Source of the DNA: CAVXEH01 sp963805645
GTDB taxonomy: Bacteria > Chloroflexota > Limnocylindria > QHBO01
Length of the DNA: 64,000 bases
Direction of reading: 5' to 3'
Assembly: GCA_963805645.1 (NCBI GenBank)
Contig: CAWDVA010000006.1
Location: 248,001-312,000 of the forward strand
In this document: one piece after another, positions 50,613 to 61,921 of the stretch
Layout of the letters: each line of letters begins with the position of its first letter
How positions within the stretch are numbered: the first letter of the stretch is position 1
The notes under the pieces: generated by a model
Databases searched by the model: none
The model's input: only the letters and a program-made list of their open reading frames with translations
Told to the model about the DNA's origin: nothing
Translations under genes and position numbers: made by a program

Positions 50613-51530
50613 TCAGCCGATGAGCTGGCGCAGGGCGAAGACCACGTTCGCCGGGCGTTCCGCGAGGCGCCGCATGTACCACGCGTACCAGGCCTCGCCG
50701 TAGGCGATCAGGTCCCGCACGACGTACCCCGAGCGGGCGAGCCGGCGCTGCTCGCGCATCCGGATCCCGTACAGCATCTGGATCTCGAAGCAGGTGACGG
50801 GCATCGCGGCGCTCCGGGCGAAGTCCGCGATCCGCTCCACCAGCTCCACGTCGTGCGTCCCCAGGCCCAGGCGCAGGTCACCCGCGGCGGCGGCAGGCAG
50901 CATCAGCACCGCGAGCGACTGGTAGGCGGCGTTCACCTCGGCCCGGCTGCGGAAGGCCATGCTCCGCGGCTCGTCGTAGGCCCCCTTCACCAGCCGGATG
51001 GCCGGCTTGAGCGGCAGGAGCCGATGGACGTCGTTGGGCGTGCGCCGCAGGTAGGCCTGCAGGCAGATGCCCAGCGCCGGGTGCTCGGCCCTGACCTGCT
51101 CGTAGAGGGTGATGGTCGCCTCCGTGTAGGCGCTTCCCTCCATGTCGATCCAGGCGATGCCGCCCAGCCGCCCGGCATGATCCGCGAGGGAGCCCATGTG
51201 CGTGGCGGCGGCGTCCGGGTCGAGGTCAAGGCCGAGCTGGGTCAGCTTGACGCTGATCTCCGCGTCGAGGCCGCGCTGCTCGATCTGGTCGAGGAGCGCG
51301 TGGTAGTGATCCGCGACGGCCTGGGCCTCGCCAAGGTCCACCAGGTTCTCGCCGAGGCGGGTGAACAGGATGCCGATGCCATCGGTCCTGAACGGCTCGG
51401 TGGCCTCCAGGGCCGCCTCGACCGTCTCGCCCGGCATGAATCGGCGCACCGCCCGCCGGGCGAACGGCAGGCGCGGCAGGTGATCCTTGAGCCACGCGTT
51501 GCGGGCCATCCAGAGCAGGATCGTGCGCAT
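50613..51530 (-). CDS. Proline dehydrogenase (monofunctional)
   Basis: A 305-residue FAD enzyme that oxidises proline to pyrroline-5-carboxylate. The barrel motifs SVKLTQLGLDLD, GIAWIDMEGSAYTE, LQAYLRRTPND and RLVKGAYDEP are present, and the C-terminal region includes FEIQMLYGIR and Y-x-x-W before the end. No P5C dehydrogenase is in the window. It is convergent with the CarH-like gene, with a 21-base gap. Confidence 0.93.
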   Translation of the reverse strand: MRTILLWMARNAWLKDHLPRLPFARRAVRRFMPGETVEAALEATEPFRTDGIGILFTRLGENLVDLGEAQAVADHYHALLDQIEQRGLDAEISVKLTQLGLDLDPDAAATHMGSLADHAGRLGGIAWIDMEGSAYTEATITLYEQVRAEHPALGICLQAYLRRTPNDVHRLLPLKPAIRLVKGAYDEPRSMAFRSRAEVNAAYQSLAVLMLPAAAAGDLRLGLGTHDVELVERIADFARSAAMPVTCFEIQMLYGIRMREQRRLARSGYVVRDLIAYGEAWYAWYMRRLAERPANVVFALRQLIG

Positions 51531-51590
51531 GAGTCCGCTGAGCCTAGCACGCGCCCGGAGCGGCGATGGCCCTTGTCGAGGCCGGACCGA

Positions 51591-53468
<1,878 letters not shown>

Positions 53469-53667
53469 TGCGCACAGGGATGGCACATGAAGCCGGCCTC
53501 GACAAGTGCCGGGCGGCCTCCCGTGCCGCCCGGACCGCGTGATTGGTCGGTTCGGCCCTTCGGACCGGGGGTTGCGCCCGATAGCGTGATGGACGCAAGA
53601 TCGTCTGCGTCGTTGCCAGCCTCCGCTGGCAGACCACCGCTGTCATCACAACCGCTCGGAGGCTTAC

Positions 53668-53955
<288 letters not shown>

Positions 53956-54293
53956 CCCGGACCCACAGCCCGATTGCCCGCCGACTCGGCACCGCGGCGC
54001 GCGGGCGGCGCGCCGACATCGGCGGTCGCAGCGGGCCAATGCCCTCCGCCCGCCGGCGCACGCAACCCGCATGGCGCGCCTGGTGGTCGCGCTTGTCCCT
54101 CGGGCGGCAGCTCAGGACGCGCGATGGTGCTGTCCGTACGCTCGAGTGCGGTGCGTTCGATCATCGGCGGGACGCCGCGGCCGGCGTACCGCGCGGACTG
54201 GTCGCGCCGCGAGGGTCGGCGAACCGGGCCGCGCCCTCGCGAGAGCGAGCGTGTCGAGGAAAGCCCGTTGCCGCGGGCAACCGATAATGTCCC
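53956..54293 (+). other. 338-base gene-free stretch before tRNA-Lys
   Basis: No credible coding frame or known RNA motif is visible. GTTGCC (54267-54272) and GGCAAC (54276-54281) form a 6-bp hairpin with a 3-base loop, next to a GATAAT hexamer at 54283-54288 that could be the tRNA -10. The string GAGGAAAGCCCG at 54256-54267 resembles the start of RNase P RNA but nothing downstream follows that model. Confidence 0.4.
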
Positions 54294-54369
54294 GGGCCGT
54301 TAGCTCAGGGGTTAGAGCAGGGGACTTTTAATCCTCGTGTCGTGGGTTCGAATCCCACACGGCCCTCCA
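54294..54369 (+). tRNA. tRNA-Lys (anticodon TTT)
   Basis: 76 bases with encoded CCA. The acceptor GGGCCGT pairs with ACGGCCC, the anticodon loop is CTTTTAA with TTT, and the T arm is GGGTTCGAATCCC. It should read AAA and AAG. Confidence 0.95.
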
Positions 54370-54467
54370 CCAGTGCATCACGCTCGCAGCGCGCGAACCC
54401 ATTTCCCCGAACTCGCGAGGCAGGGCCTTTTGACGGCGAGCGCAATCGCGGGCATCCTGATCTGCAG

Positions 54468-54986
54468 ATGTCCCGCGTTGGGGCCCGAGCACGCCCGCTG
54501 CTGCGGCCCATCCGATTCGCCCTTGATCGCCCGACGCTGGCCGCTGCCCTGTTCTTCTGGCTGACCTGGGGCGAGTCTCGCCTGGTGGTGACGTTGTCGG
54601 GCGTGGCCCACGTGCCCATCACCGGGAATCACGTTCACCACCTGGTCTTCGGCGCCCTGCTCCTGCTCGCCGCGGCGACCCTCGACCTCCTGAAGATGGC
54701 TCCGCGCCTGCGCCCGGTTCTACTGGGAGTGGGCGCAGCACTGCTGCTCGACGAGTTCGCCCTGATCTGGACTCTGCACGACGTGTACTGGAGCCGTGCG
54801 GGTCACCTCTCGATCTTCGTTGCTGCCGCATTCGGCTCCGGCCTCACGCTGGCAGCTGCCCGCGACCTGCTCCGCGAGCGGCGCCGCTCGCGCAGGCTCG
54901 AGCGCGCCAACGTCCGGGAACACGGATTCGAGTCGCCTCCCGGCGTGGCAGTGCCGGTTCCGGTCTCGAATCGTCCGGCGCCATAG
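54468..54986 (+). CDS. Integral membrane protein with HxHH motif, unknown
   Basis: A 172-residue protein with about four hydrophobic segments (20-37, 55-72, 80-100, 115-135) and a basic C-terminus. GNHVHHLVFG near residue 50 and LLDEFALIWTLHDVYW near residue 85 place His and acidic residues at membrane borders. This looks like a family of actinobacterial and Chloroflexota membrane proteins without assigned function. The start is uncertain; ATG 54468 begins where the hydrophobic pattern starts. It lies 98 bases after tRNA-Lys. Confidence 0.6.
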   Translation: MSRVGARARPLLRPIRFALDRPTLAAALFFWLTWGESRLVVTLSGVAHVPITGNHVHHLVFGALLLLAAATLDLLKMAPRLRPVLLGVGAALLLDEFALIWTLHDVYWSRAGHLSIFVAAAFGSGLTLAAARDLLRERRRSRRLERANVREHGFESPPGVAVPVPVSNRPAP

Positions 54987-55050
54987 GCCGGAGCCATGCT
55001 GGTGGTCCCCCGGATCCGGCCACGCCCGCCGGGGGCGACGTGATCGACGG

Positions 55051-55893
55051 TCAGGCGGCTCCCACCCGATCCGACCAGGCGGACACCGGATGCGCGACCC
55101 CTTTCAGCTCCAGGTCCCGGCCGGACAGGGTGGAGGCGTCGTAGCCCGCGGCCCGCAGGGCCGTGTCGCTGATCAGCAGCTCGCCTGCGGCCGCAACGGA
55201 GCTGAGCCGCTCGGTGATATTGACCGCGTCGCCGATGGCGGTGAAGTCCGTCAGGGCGCCTGCCTCGCCCAGGACGCCGACGTAGGCGGTCCCGGTGTGG
55301 ACCCCGATCCCCACCGGCAGGGGCCGCACCGCGGCCGGGATTCTCGAGGAGGTCGCCGTATCGCGCAGGATGCGACGTGCGGCATCGATCGCCCGCGCGG
55401 CGTGATCGATCCCGGCAAACCCCGGCACGAAGAGGGCGAAGATCCCGTCGCCCAGGTACTTGTCCACTGTCCCGCCAGGCTTCTGGATCGCGTCGGCGGC
55501 AATCGCATAGAAGGCATTGAGCAGCTGTCCGTACTCGCGCGCGCTCATGCGCGCGGCCAGTCCCGTCGAGTCGCGGAGGTCCGCGAAGAGCAGGGATAGC
55601 TCTATCTCCGCGCCGCCCTGGTTGCGCTCCATCAGCCGCAGGCACGAGCCGCACAGCGACGGGTTCTTGTCCCACCGACCAAATCCCAGGCGGCCCAGAA
55701 TCGGCCCGAAGGGTGCCCGGTACGGGGCATAGCACAGCTTGCAGCGCGGGTCCGATGGGAGGTGCCTGAAGAGGAACTTCAGCCGCGCAAGGCCGGGCGG
55801 CGGCGCACCATCGCCGGTGAGCACCGACCGCCAGCGCTCGTCTGCAGCGGGATCGGGATTCGGGAGCCCGGCGTGCGGATCCTGCGCCGCCAT
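55051..55893 (-). CDS. Class III nucleotidyl cyclase with N-terminal zinc-finger-like domain
   Basis: A 280-residue protein. The N-terminal part has CKLC near residue 51 and CGSC near residue 82, a probable zinc or cluster-binding site. Residues about 95-270 are a class III cyclase domain, with SLLFADLRDSTGLA holding the first metal Asp and DKYLGDGIFALF the second. Whether the product is cAMP or cGMP is not clear. ATG 55893 is preferred over the adjoining GTG 55896. The gene is divergent from the GH15 gene. Confidence 0.88.
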   Translation of the reverse strand: MAAQDPHAGLPNPDPAADERWRSVLTGDGAPPPGLARLKFLFRHLPSDPRCKLCYAPYRAPFGPILGRLGFGRWDKNPSLCGSCLRLMERNQGGAEIELSLLFADLRDSTGLAARMSAREYGQLLNAFYAIAADAIQKPGGTVDKYLGDGIFALFVPGFAGIDHAARAIDAARRILRDTATSSRIPAAVRPLPVGIGVHTGTAYVGVLGEAGALTDFTAIGDAVNITERLSSVAAAGELLISDTALRAAGYDASTLSGRDLELKGVAHPVSAWSDRVGAA

Positions 55894-56008
55894 CACCGAT
55901 CATGGGTCGCGGACATGCGCTTACCGTACGACGGTCGACAACCCACGGTCCTCTGGTCAAACCGGCGTCCAGGTGCAAGACTGGCCGTCCCCTACGGGGT
56001 GCATGTGC

Positions 56009-58087
56009 ATGGAGATGGACCGCAATCCGGCGCGCATCGGCGCGTCACACGCGACCTTCCCGGGCGAGTCGCCCTTCCCGCCCATCGGCGACTACGCCTT
56101 CCTCTCGGACTGCGAGACCACCGCCCTCGTGGCGCCCAACGGCAACGTCGAGTGGCTGTGCCTGCCGCGGATGGACTCGCCATCGGTCTTCGGCGCGATC
56201 CTCGACCGTGATGCGGGCGGCTTCCGGTTCGGGCCGGCCGACGTCATGGTCCCGGCCGCGCGCCGCTACCTCCCGGGGACCATGGTCCTCGAGACGAGCT
56301 GGGCCACGCCCACCGGCTGGATCATCGTTCGCGACGTCCTGCTCATCGGCCCGTGGCACCACGACGCCTCGCATTCGACCACCCACCGCCGCGCGCCCAC
56401 CGACTACGAAGCGGCGCATACCCTGCTGCGCCACATCCGCTGCGTGAACGGCGAGGTGCAGCTCTCCCTGGACTGCGAGCCGGTCTTCGAGTACGGCCGC
56501 GTCAACGGAGAGTGGCGCTGGACCGAGGACGGCTACCACCAGGGGGCCTGCCGACCGGCTGACGGCGGGCCGGAGCTGACCCTGACGACTGACCTCAACA
56601 TCGGCTTCGAGGGCGCCCGCGCCATGGGCCGAACGCTCATCAAGGAGGGCGAAACGCGCTTCGCGGCGCTCTCCTGGGGGGATGTCACGCCGCCGCGCTC
56701 CTGCGAGGAGGCCTACCCGCGCCTGGTGTGGACCGCGCACCACTGGCAGCACTGGCTGGCGCGCGGCCGATTCCCGGACCACCCGTGGCGCATCTTCCTG
56801 TCGCGCTCGGCGCTGACCCTCAAGGGGCTCACCTACGCACCCACCGGCGCTGTGGTCGCCGCAGCCACCACCTCCCTGCCCGAAACCCCCGGCGGCGAGC
56901 GGAACTGGGATTACCGCTTCAGCTGGATCCGTGACTCCACGTTCGCGCTCTGGGGCCTGTACGGCCTGGGCTTCAGCTGGGAGGCCAACGACTTCTTCTA
57001 CTTCCTGGCCGATGCCGCCGCCTCCGGTGACGAGCTCCAGATCATGTACGGCATCGGCGGTGAGCGCGACCTGCCGGAGTCCACGCTGGATCACCTGCAC
57101 GGCTACGAGGGCGCCCGTCCGGTCCGTGTCGGCAACGCGGCGCATCGCCAGCGCCAGCACGACATGTGGGGTGCGATCCTCGATTCGATCTACCTCCACA
57201 CCCGGTCCCGAGACCGCCTCGACGAGCGAATCTGGCCCATGCTCGTGCGCCAGGTCGAGGCGGCCATCGCGCACTGGCGGGAGCCGGACCGCGGCATCTG
57301 GGAGGTGCGCGGTGACCCCAGGCACTTCACCAGCTCCAAGGTCATGTGCTGGGTGGCCGCCGACCGCGGGGCGCGCCTGGCGCGGCTGCACGAGGATCAC
57401 GAGCTCGCCGAGCGCTGGCAGGCGGCCGCCGACGAGATCCGTGCCGACGTCTGCGCCAACGGCGTCGACGAGCGCGGCGTCTTCACCCAGCACTACGACA
57501 CGCGGGCGCTCGACGCGTCGGCGCTGCTCATCCCGCTGGTCCGCTTCCTTCCCGCCGACGACGAACGGGTGCGGCGCACGGTCCTGGCCATTGCCGACGA
57601 GCTGACAGAGAACGGCCTCGTCCTGCGCTATCGAACCGACGAGACCGATGACGGCCTGTCCGGGCGCGAGGGCGCCTTCACGATCTGCTCGTTCTGGCTG
57701 GTCTCGGCCCTGGTGGAGATCGGCGAGCTGGACCGCGCGCGTCGCCTCTGCGAGCGGCTCCTCTCCGCGGCGAGTCCGCTGGGCCTGTACGGGGAGGAGA
57801 TCGACCCGGAGTCGGGACGCCACCTCGGCAACTACCCCCAGGCGTTCACCCACCTGGCCCTGATCAACGCGGTGATGCACGTCATCGAGGCCGAGCGCCA
57901 TGCCGCCGAGATGGCCATGCCGCTCTCTCCGCGGACGAGCGACGACAGCGACGCCATGGAAGATGCGCCGATGGCGACGGAGACGACGAACGGCGAGCCC
58001 GCCGCCGCGCGGCTCACGGACGACCACGGTCGGCTACTATCGGAGGCCGATCCGGCCTATGTCCTCGAACCGGGAGCCGACACGTGA
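56009..58087 (+). CDS. GH15 glucoamylase/trehalase family
   Basis: A 692-residue glycoside hydrolase. The N-terminal IGDYAFLSDCETTALVAPNGNVEWLCLPR and the catalytic-domain RNWDYRFSWIRDSTFALWGLYGLG are the family hallmarks. YEGARPVRVGNAA and GREGAFTICSFWLVSALVEIGELDRA contain the acid and base regions. Actinobacterial members split trehalose or alpha-glucans. The C-terminal 65 residues after about 615 are a low-complexity acidic tail. ATG codons at 56003, 56009 and 56015 compete; the long frame upstream of them is a shadow of the cyclase gene. The stop overlaps the next small gene (GTGA). Confidence 0.92.
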   Translation: MEMDRNPARIGASHATFPGESPFPPIGDYAFLSDCETTALVAPNGNVEWLCLPRMDSPSVFGAILDRDAGGFRFGPADVMVPAARRYLPGTMVLETSWATPTGWIIVRDVLLIGPWHHDASHSTTHRRAPTDYEAAHTLLRHIRCVNGEVQLSLDCEPVFEYGRVNGEWRWTEDGYHQGACRPADGGPELTLTTDLNIGFEGARAMGRTLIKEGETRFAALSWGDVTPPRSCEEAYPRLVWTAHHWQHWLARGRFPDHPWRIFLSRSALTLKGLTYAPTGAVVAAATTSLPETPGGERNWDYRFSWIRDSTFALWGLYGLGFSWEANDFFYFLADAAASGDELQIMYGIGGERDLPESTLDHLHGYEGARPVRVGNAAHRQRQHDMWGAILDSIYLHTRSRDRLDERIWPMLVRQVEAAIAHWREPDRGIWEVRGDPRHFTSSKVMCWVAADRGARLARLHEDHELAERWQAAADEIRADVCANGVDERGVFTQHYDTRALDASALLIPLVRFLPADDERVRRTVLAIADELTENGLVLRYRTDETDDGLSGREGAFTICSFWLVSALVEIGELDRARRLCERLLSAASPLGLYGEEIDPESGRHLGNYPQAFTHLALINAVMHVIEAERHAAEMAMPLSPRTSDDSDAMEDAPMATETTNGEPAAARLTDDHGRLLSEADPAYVLEPGADT

Positions 58088-58239
58088 CCCCAGACCCCAC
58101 CCCTGGTTCCGAGCCCGAGCCGCAGGAAGCCGCGCTGGAGCAGAGCGGACCGCTGCTCGCGTCCTGGCTGCTGCTCCTGGTCCTGGCCCTGGTGGTGATC
58201 ATCGGCCTGCTCATGCTGGCCATGCGCAGCGCCGGCTGA
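58084..58239 (+). CDS. Short single-pass membrane protein (51 codons)
   Basis: GTG 58084 overlaps the GH15 stop as GTGA. The 51-codon product has an acidic, Pro/Glu-rich N-terminus and one strong hydrophobic segment of about 24 residues (Leu/Val/Ile) near the C-terminus. Coupling to GH15 and a clean single-helix topology support it. Its function is unknown; it may anchor or assist GH15. Confidence 0.55.
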   Translation: MTPDPTPGSEPEPQEAALEQSGPLLASWLLLLVLALVVIIGLLMLAMRSAG

Positions 58240-59533
58240 GCCAAGGGTCTAGGCTAGGGGCATGCGTCTCCCACTCATCCCCCGCGAGGAGAAGTTCTTC
58301 GACTTCTTCGTGGACGACGCCGCGAACGTCCTCGCCGGGGCCCGCCTCCTCGAGACGTTCTTCCGCACCTACGGCGAGCGCGAGCGGATCGCGGTCCAGC
58401 TGCGTGAGCTCGAGCACACCGGCGACCAGATCAGCCACGACATCGGGCACAAGCTGGAAGCCACCTTCGTCACGCCCTTCGACCGCGAGGACATCCACGC
58501 GCTCATCAGCCGCCTCGACGACATCCTCGACCTCATCGAGGAAGTGGCCGACACCTGCATCCTCTACCACATCAGCGAGCCCACCCCGGTGGCGGTCCAG
58601 CAGGCGGAGATCCTCACCAAGCAGTGCGTCCAGATCCGCGAGGCGCTGACCCACCTGCGCACCTTCAAGGGCCTGGAGAAGTACTGGATCGAGATCCATC
58701 GGCTGGAAAATGACGGCGACCAACTGGTGCGCAAGGCGATCGCCGGCCTCTTCCGTGACGGTGACAACCCCCTCGACGTCATCAAGTGGAAGGACGTCTA
58801 CAGCCTCCTCGAGGACGCGATCGACGCCTGCGAGGACGCCGCGAACGTGATCGAGCGGATCGTCGTCAAGCACGCCTAGCCGCCCCGTCGCGGACGCCGC
58901 CGGTTCCACCTCCTCGTCGCCGTCCTCCGCGAAGAGCTCGCCGCCCACCGCGTCGGCCAGTCGCTGCGCAATGGGCCGCCAGTCGAAGCGCCGGGTGACC
59001 GTCGAGGCGGGCAGGGTGATGAGCCGCTCGGGCGCCACGAACCCGGGCAGCGTCTGGTCGAGGAGCCGCTCGATCTCGTCGCGGAAGGCATCATTCGTGG
59101 ACCGGACGCCATCTGGCCGGAGCGTGACATCGGGCAGGAGGCGAACGAGGAGGTCGTAGGTCGGGGCCCAGCAGCGCAGCATCGGCTCGACGCAGAACGG
59201 GTCCGAACCACCGGCGGCCCGCAGCAGGTACGCGTAGTTGTCCACCACCGCCCGGTCCGTGATGAGCACGTCGGCGCGATGCGCGAGCTCCAGCTCCTGC
59301 TGGACCTGGGTCACGAGGACCCACAGCTGGGACTCCGGGCTGGCCGATTCGTTGATCCCCAGCGGCGAGTGGCGGACGACCTCCTTCACCAGCTCCCAGC
59401 TGCGCCCGGCGCGGCTCAGGGTGGCGGCAAAGGATGCCACCGCGGCCGTCTTGCGCACGCCGTGGGAGCCGATGAAGGCGATCTTCGCCGGACGGGGCCA
59501 GGATGCGGAGGGGGGTTCATCCACGGTCGTCAA
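58211..59533 (-). CDS. AAA_28-type ATPase, frame runs antisense through DUF47 gene
   Basis: The recognisable protein is residues 1 to about 205 (59533 to about 58900). It has an ATPase with P-loop GSHGVRKTA, unusual in having Arg where Gly precedes Lys, plus VLITDRAVVDNY and family-typical regions of NadR/AAA_28-like ATPases. After that the frame stays open on the strand opposite DUF47 until 58211, an implausible 440-residue product. The adjacent frame has a TAG at 58876 sharing the CTAG of the DUF47 stop, so a one-base insertion upstream of 58880 would give a normal end. The start may be TTG 59533 or GTG 59524. Confidence 0.6.
   Translation of the reverse strand: MTTVDEPPSASWPRPAKIAFIGSHGVRKTAAVASFAATLSRAGRSWELVKEVVRHSPLGINESASPESQLWVLVTQVQQELELAHRADVLITDRAVVDNYAYLLRAAGGSDPFCVEPMLRCWAPTYDLLVRLLPDVTLRPDGVRSTNDAFRDEIERLLDQTLPGFVAPERLITLPASTVTRRFDWRPIAQRLADAVGGELFAEDGDEEVEPAASATGRLGVLDDDPLDHVRGVLAGVDRVLEEAVDVLPLDDVEGVVTVTEEAGDRLAHQLVAVIFQPMDLDPVLLQALEGAQVGQRLADLDALLGEDLRLLDRHRGGLADVVEDAGVGHFLDEVEDVVEAADERVDVLAVEGRDEGGFQLVPDVVADLVAGVLELTQLDRDPLALAVGAEERLEEAGPGEDVRGVVHEEVEELLLAGDEWETHAPSLDPWLSRRCAWPA
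58262..58879 (+). CDS. PhoU-like DUF47 protein, Pit accessory
   Basis: A 205-residue all-helical protein of the DUF47/PhoU-like group, which regulates Pit-type phosphate transporters. REEKFFDFFVDDAANV is the typical start, and helices around DQISHDIGHKL, DIHALISRLDDILDLIEE and DGDQLVRKAIAGLF repeat the PhoU pattern with acidic metal-binding residues. The transporter gene pit lies 0.7 kb away, with a small ATPase gene on the other strand between them. Confidence 0.92.
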   Translation: MRLPLIPREEKFFDFFVDDAANVLAGARLLETFFRTYGERERIAVQLRELEHTGDQISHDIGHKLEATFVTPFDREDIHALISRLDDILDLIEEVADTCILYHISEPTPVAVQQAEILTKQCVQIREALTHLRTFKGLEKYWIEIHRLENDGDQLVRKAIAGLFRDGDNPLDVIKWKDVYSLLEDAIDACEDAANVIERIVVKHA

Positions 59534-59607
59534 GGGTAGGCCGATGGCGCGGGCTCCGACGGGCTATCCTGCTGGCACATGCACGTCGAGCCGAGCCGGG
59601 CCATGAG

Positions 59608-60606
59608 ATGCCCGGTCTGACCCCGCTCCTCCTCGCCGTCCTGGGCCTGGCGGTCCTGTTCGACTACATCAACGGTTTCCACGACACGGCCAACGCGATC
59701 GCCACCTCCGTGTCGACGCGCGCGCTCAAGCCGCAGTGGGCGATCGTGATGAGCGCCATCGCCAACTTCGGTGGCGCCTTCCTGGGGACCGCGGTGGCGA
59801 AGACGGTCGGCGGCGGACTCATCAGCCAGCAGGCGGAGGGTCAGACCGTGATCGCCGCGGCCCTGGTGGGGGCCATCACCTGGAACCTCATCACCTGGCG
59901 AATGGGGATTCCCAGCTCCTCGAGCCACGCGCTCATCGGCGGCCTGCTGGGGTCCGCCGGGATTTCGGCCGGGGTCGGATCATGGAACATCACGGGCATC
60001 GGCGAGAAGGTGCTCCTGCCGCTGGTGGCCTCGCCGCTCATCGGCTTCCTCGGGGCCCTGCTCCTGATGGTGGTCATCTTCAACATCTTTCGCCGCGTGC
60101 ACCCCAAGACCATGAACGACTCGTTCCGGAGGCTCCAGGTGCTCTCTGCCGCGTTCATGGCCTTCAGCCACGGGAGCAACGACGCGCAGAAGACCATGGG
60201 GGTCATGACCCTCGCGCTGTACACGGCCGGCGTCATCTCCACCTTCGACGTGCCGCCGCTGGTCATCGTCGCCGCGGCATCGGCCATGAGCCTGGGCACC
60301 GCCGCGGGCGGCTGGCGGATCATCAAGACCATGGGCAGCCGGGTCGTGAAGCTCGACCCGGTGCACGGATTCGCGGCCGAGACGACGGCCGCCTCGGTGA
60401 TCATCGCGGCCTCGCATTTCGGGATGCCGGTGAGCACCACGCACGTGATCTCCGGGGCGATCATGGGAACCGGCGCCTCGGATCGCTTCAACGCGGTGCG
60501 CTGGGCGGTGGCGCGCAACATCGGCGTGGCCTGGGTCCTGACCATTCCCGCCGCAGGCATGTTCGCCGGGATCGCCTACCTGATCCTGCACCCAATCCTG
60601 GGCTGA
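59608..60606 (+). CDS. pit: Inorganic phosphate transporter, Pit family
   Basis: A 332-residue membrane transporter. The duplicated Pit signatures are seen as GFHDTANAIATSV near residue 23 and AFSHGSNDAQKTMGVM near residue 187, each followed by TWRMGIPSSSSHALIGG or GMPVSTTHVISGA. It imports phosphate as a metal complex with protons. DUF47 upstream is its usual partner. The start ATG 59608 is where similarity begins; no clear Shine-Dalgarno is visible. Confidence 0.94.
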   Translation: MPGLTPLLLAVLGLAVLFDYINGFHDTANAIATSVSTRALKPQWAIVMSAIANFGGAFLGTAVAKTVGGGLISQQAEGQTVIAAALVGAITWNLITWRMGIPSSSSHALIGGLLGSAGISAGVGSWNITGIGEKVLLPLVASPLIGFLGALLLMVVIFNIFRRVHPKTMNDSFRRLQVLSAAFMAFSHGSNDAQKTMGVMTLALYTAGVISTFDVPPLVIVAAASAMSLGTAAGGWRIIKTMGSRVVKLDPVHGFAAETTAASVIIAASHFGMPVSTTHVISGAIMGTGASDRFNAVRWAVARNIGVAWVLTIPAAGMFAGIAYLILHPILG

Positions 60607-60636
60607 TCCCACCGGTCGGCGGCGGCGCGGGGGCCG

Positions 60637-60924
60637 TCAGCGCACGAAGAAGATGCTCGTCAGCAGCACGGCCAGGACGAGCCCGCTGATGGTCGCGTAG
60701 AGCCGGTCCCCCTCGAGCGCAAAGGCCACCACCGACGCCGCCACCCGCAGCACCGGCGTCGCCAGCAAGACCAGCAGCCCAAGCTGGGCGATGGCGAAGG
60801 GGCGCAGCTCGAGCAATGCCGGCAGCGTCCGGGAGAAGTCCCCAACCTCGTGAGTCGCCGGCTCGGCGCCGATCAGGGAGCCTGTCCAGCCCACGGCGAG
60901 TGCCGAGAGGAGGCCGATTGCCAT
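60637..60924 (-). CDS. DUF1634-family membrane protein, 5' end uncertain
   Basis: About 95 residues from ATG 60924, with three hydrophobic segments and the family's closing pattern (AIAQLGLLVLLATPVLRV, then GDRLYATISGLVLAVL). The same frame continues upstream for 26 more codons with a membrane-like LRILLSRLLLGGV, but without a normal start. GTG 61009, overlapping the TSUP stop as GTGA, would serve if one base were removed. DUF1634 genes commonly follow TSUP transporter genes as here. A frameshift is probable. Confidence 0.6.
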   Translation of the reverse strand: MAIGLLSALAVGWTGSLIGAEPATHEVGDFSRTLPALLELRPFAIAQLGLLVLLATPVLRVAASVVAFALEGDRLYATISGLVLAVLLTSIFFVR

Positions 60925-61005
60925 GAGTCCCGCGGCCAGGCTGACCCCGCCGAGCAGCAGGCGGCTGAGCAGGATGCGCAGGGTTCCGACATCGCGCCTG
61001 GCCGG

Positions 61006-61849
61006 TCACAGTCCGACCCCCAACGCTCGCGCCAGCATCTCCAGCGCCACCACGACCAGCACCGGGAGGAAGATGACCCGGACCGTGCGGCTGGAGAGCC
61101 GGACGAGCAGCCGGCTGCCGGTGAGCGCGCCGGCGAGGACACCGATCGCCACCGGCGCCGCGATCTGGGCGCTGACATCGCCGCGGGCGATGTACACCCC
61201 GGCGGAGGCGGCGGCCGTGACGCCGATCATGAAGTTCGAGGTGGTCGACGAGACCTTGACCGGCAGCCGCATGACGCCGTCCATGGCGAGTACCTTCAGC
61301 ACGCCGGAGCCGATACCCAGCAGTCCCGATACAAGGCCGGCCACGCCCATGGCCACGAATCCGGCCGGCAGGTGGCGCGGCTCGTACCGCACCCGGCGAC
61401 CCAGGTGGCTGTCCGGGTAGGTCGCACCCAGCCGCAGCCAGCGCTCGAGGCGTCCGGGCTGCGCCTGTGGCGGCAGTTCCTCTGAGAGCCGGAAGAGCAT
61501 CTGGGCGGCAGACAGGAGCAGGATCAGGCCGAACAGGCCGAAGAGCAACTGCGGGCGCCACGATAGCGGTGAGCAGCGCTCCACCCACGGCTCCCGTGGT
61601 CGTGGCCAGCTCCAGGAACATGCCGACGCGCAGGTTCGTCAGCTCGTCACGGACGTAGGCGGCGCCGGCACCCGAGCTGGTGGCGATTACCGAGACGATG
61701 CTCGCCCCGATGGCCAGGCGCAGGTCCACGCCGAACACGACCGTCAGGGCCGGGACGATGAGAATCCCGCCGCCCACTCCGGCCAGTGCGCCGATCACCC
61801 CGGCACCGAAGCTGGTCAGGAGGATGGCGACATCGGTCAGTGGGCTCAT
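61006..61849 (-). pseudogene. TauE/SafE-family (TSUP) transporter, frameshifted
   Basis: The N-terminal half is read in one frame from ATG 61849 (DVAILLTSFGAGVIGALAGVGGG, then VSVIATSSGAGAAYV). The C-terminal half is in another frame (QLLFGLFGLILLLSAAQML, then VSGLLGIGSGVLKVLAMDG) and ends at 61006. The join is at about 61555-61562, where deleting a single base gives a continuous TAIVAPQLLFGLFG. Both halves are full length and conserved. The two GG-x-G repeats typical of TSUP are present. It could be recent inactivation or a sequencing or assembly error. Confidence 0.85.
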
Positions 61850-61921
61850 GGAGGCGCACACAGGATGGCATACCTGCCGTTCGGCGGTCGGACGCGCACC
61901 CGTGAGGACCCGGCGACGACC

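Noticed and set aside
54256..54293. RNase P RNA-like 5' string (GAGGAAAG)
   Set aside because: Only the first box resembles RNase P RNA; tRNA-Lys begins within 40 bases, leaving no room for the rest.
55739..56008. N-terminal extension of the GH15 enzyme
   Set aside because: It is antisense to the cyclase gene and has no family similarity; GH15 similarity begins after 56040.
61006..61849. Two independent short genes in place of TSUP
   Set aside because: The two halves join into one continuous conserved TSUP protein after removing one base, so a frameshifted single gene is simpler.
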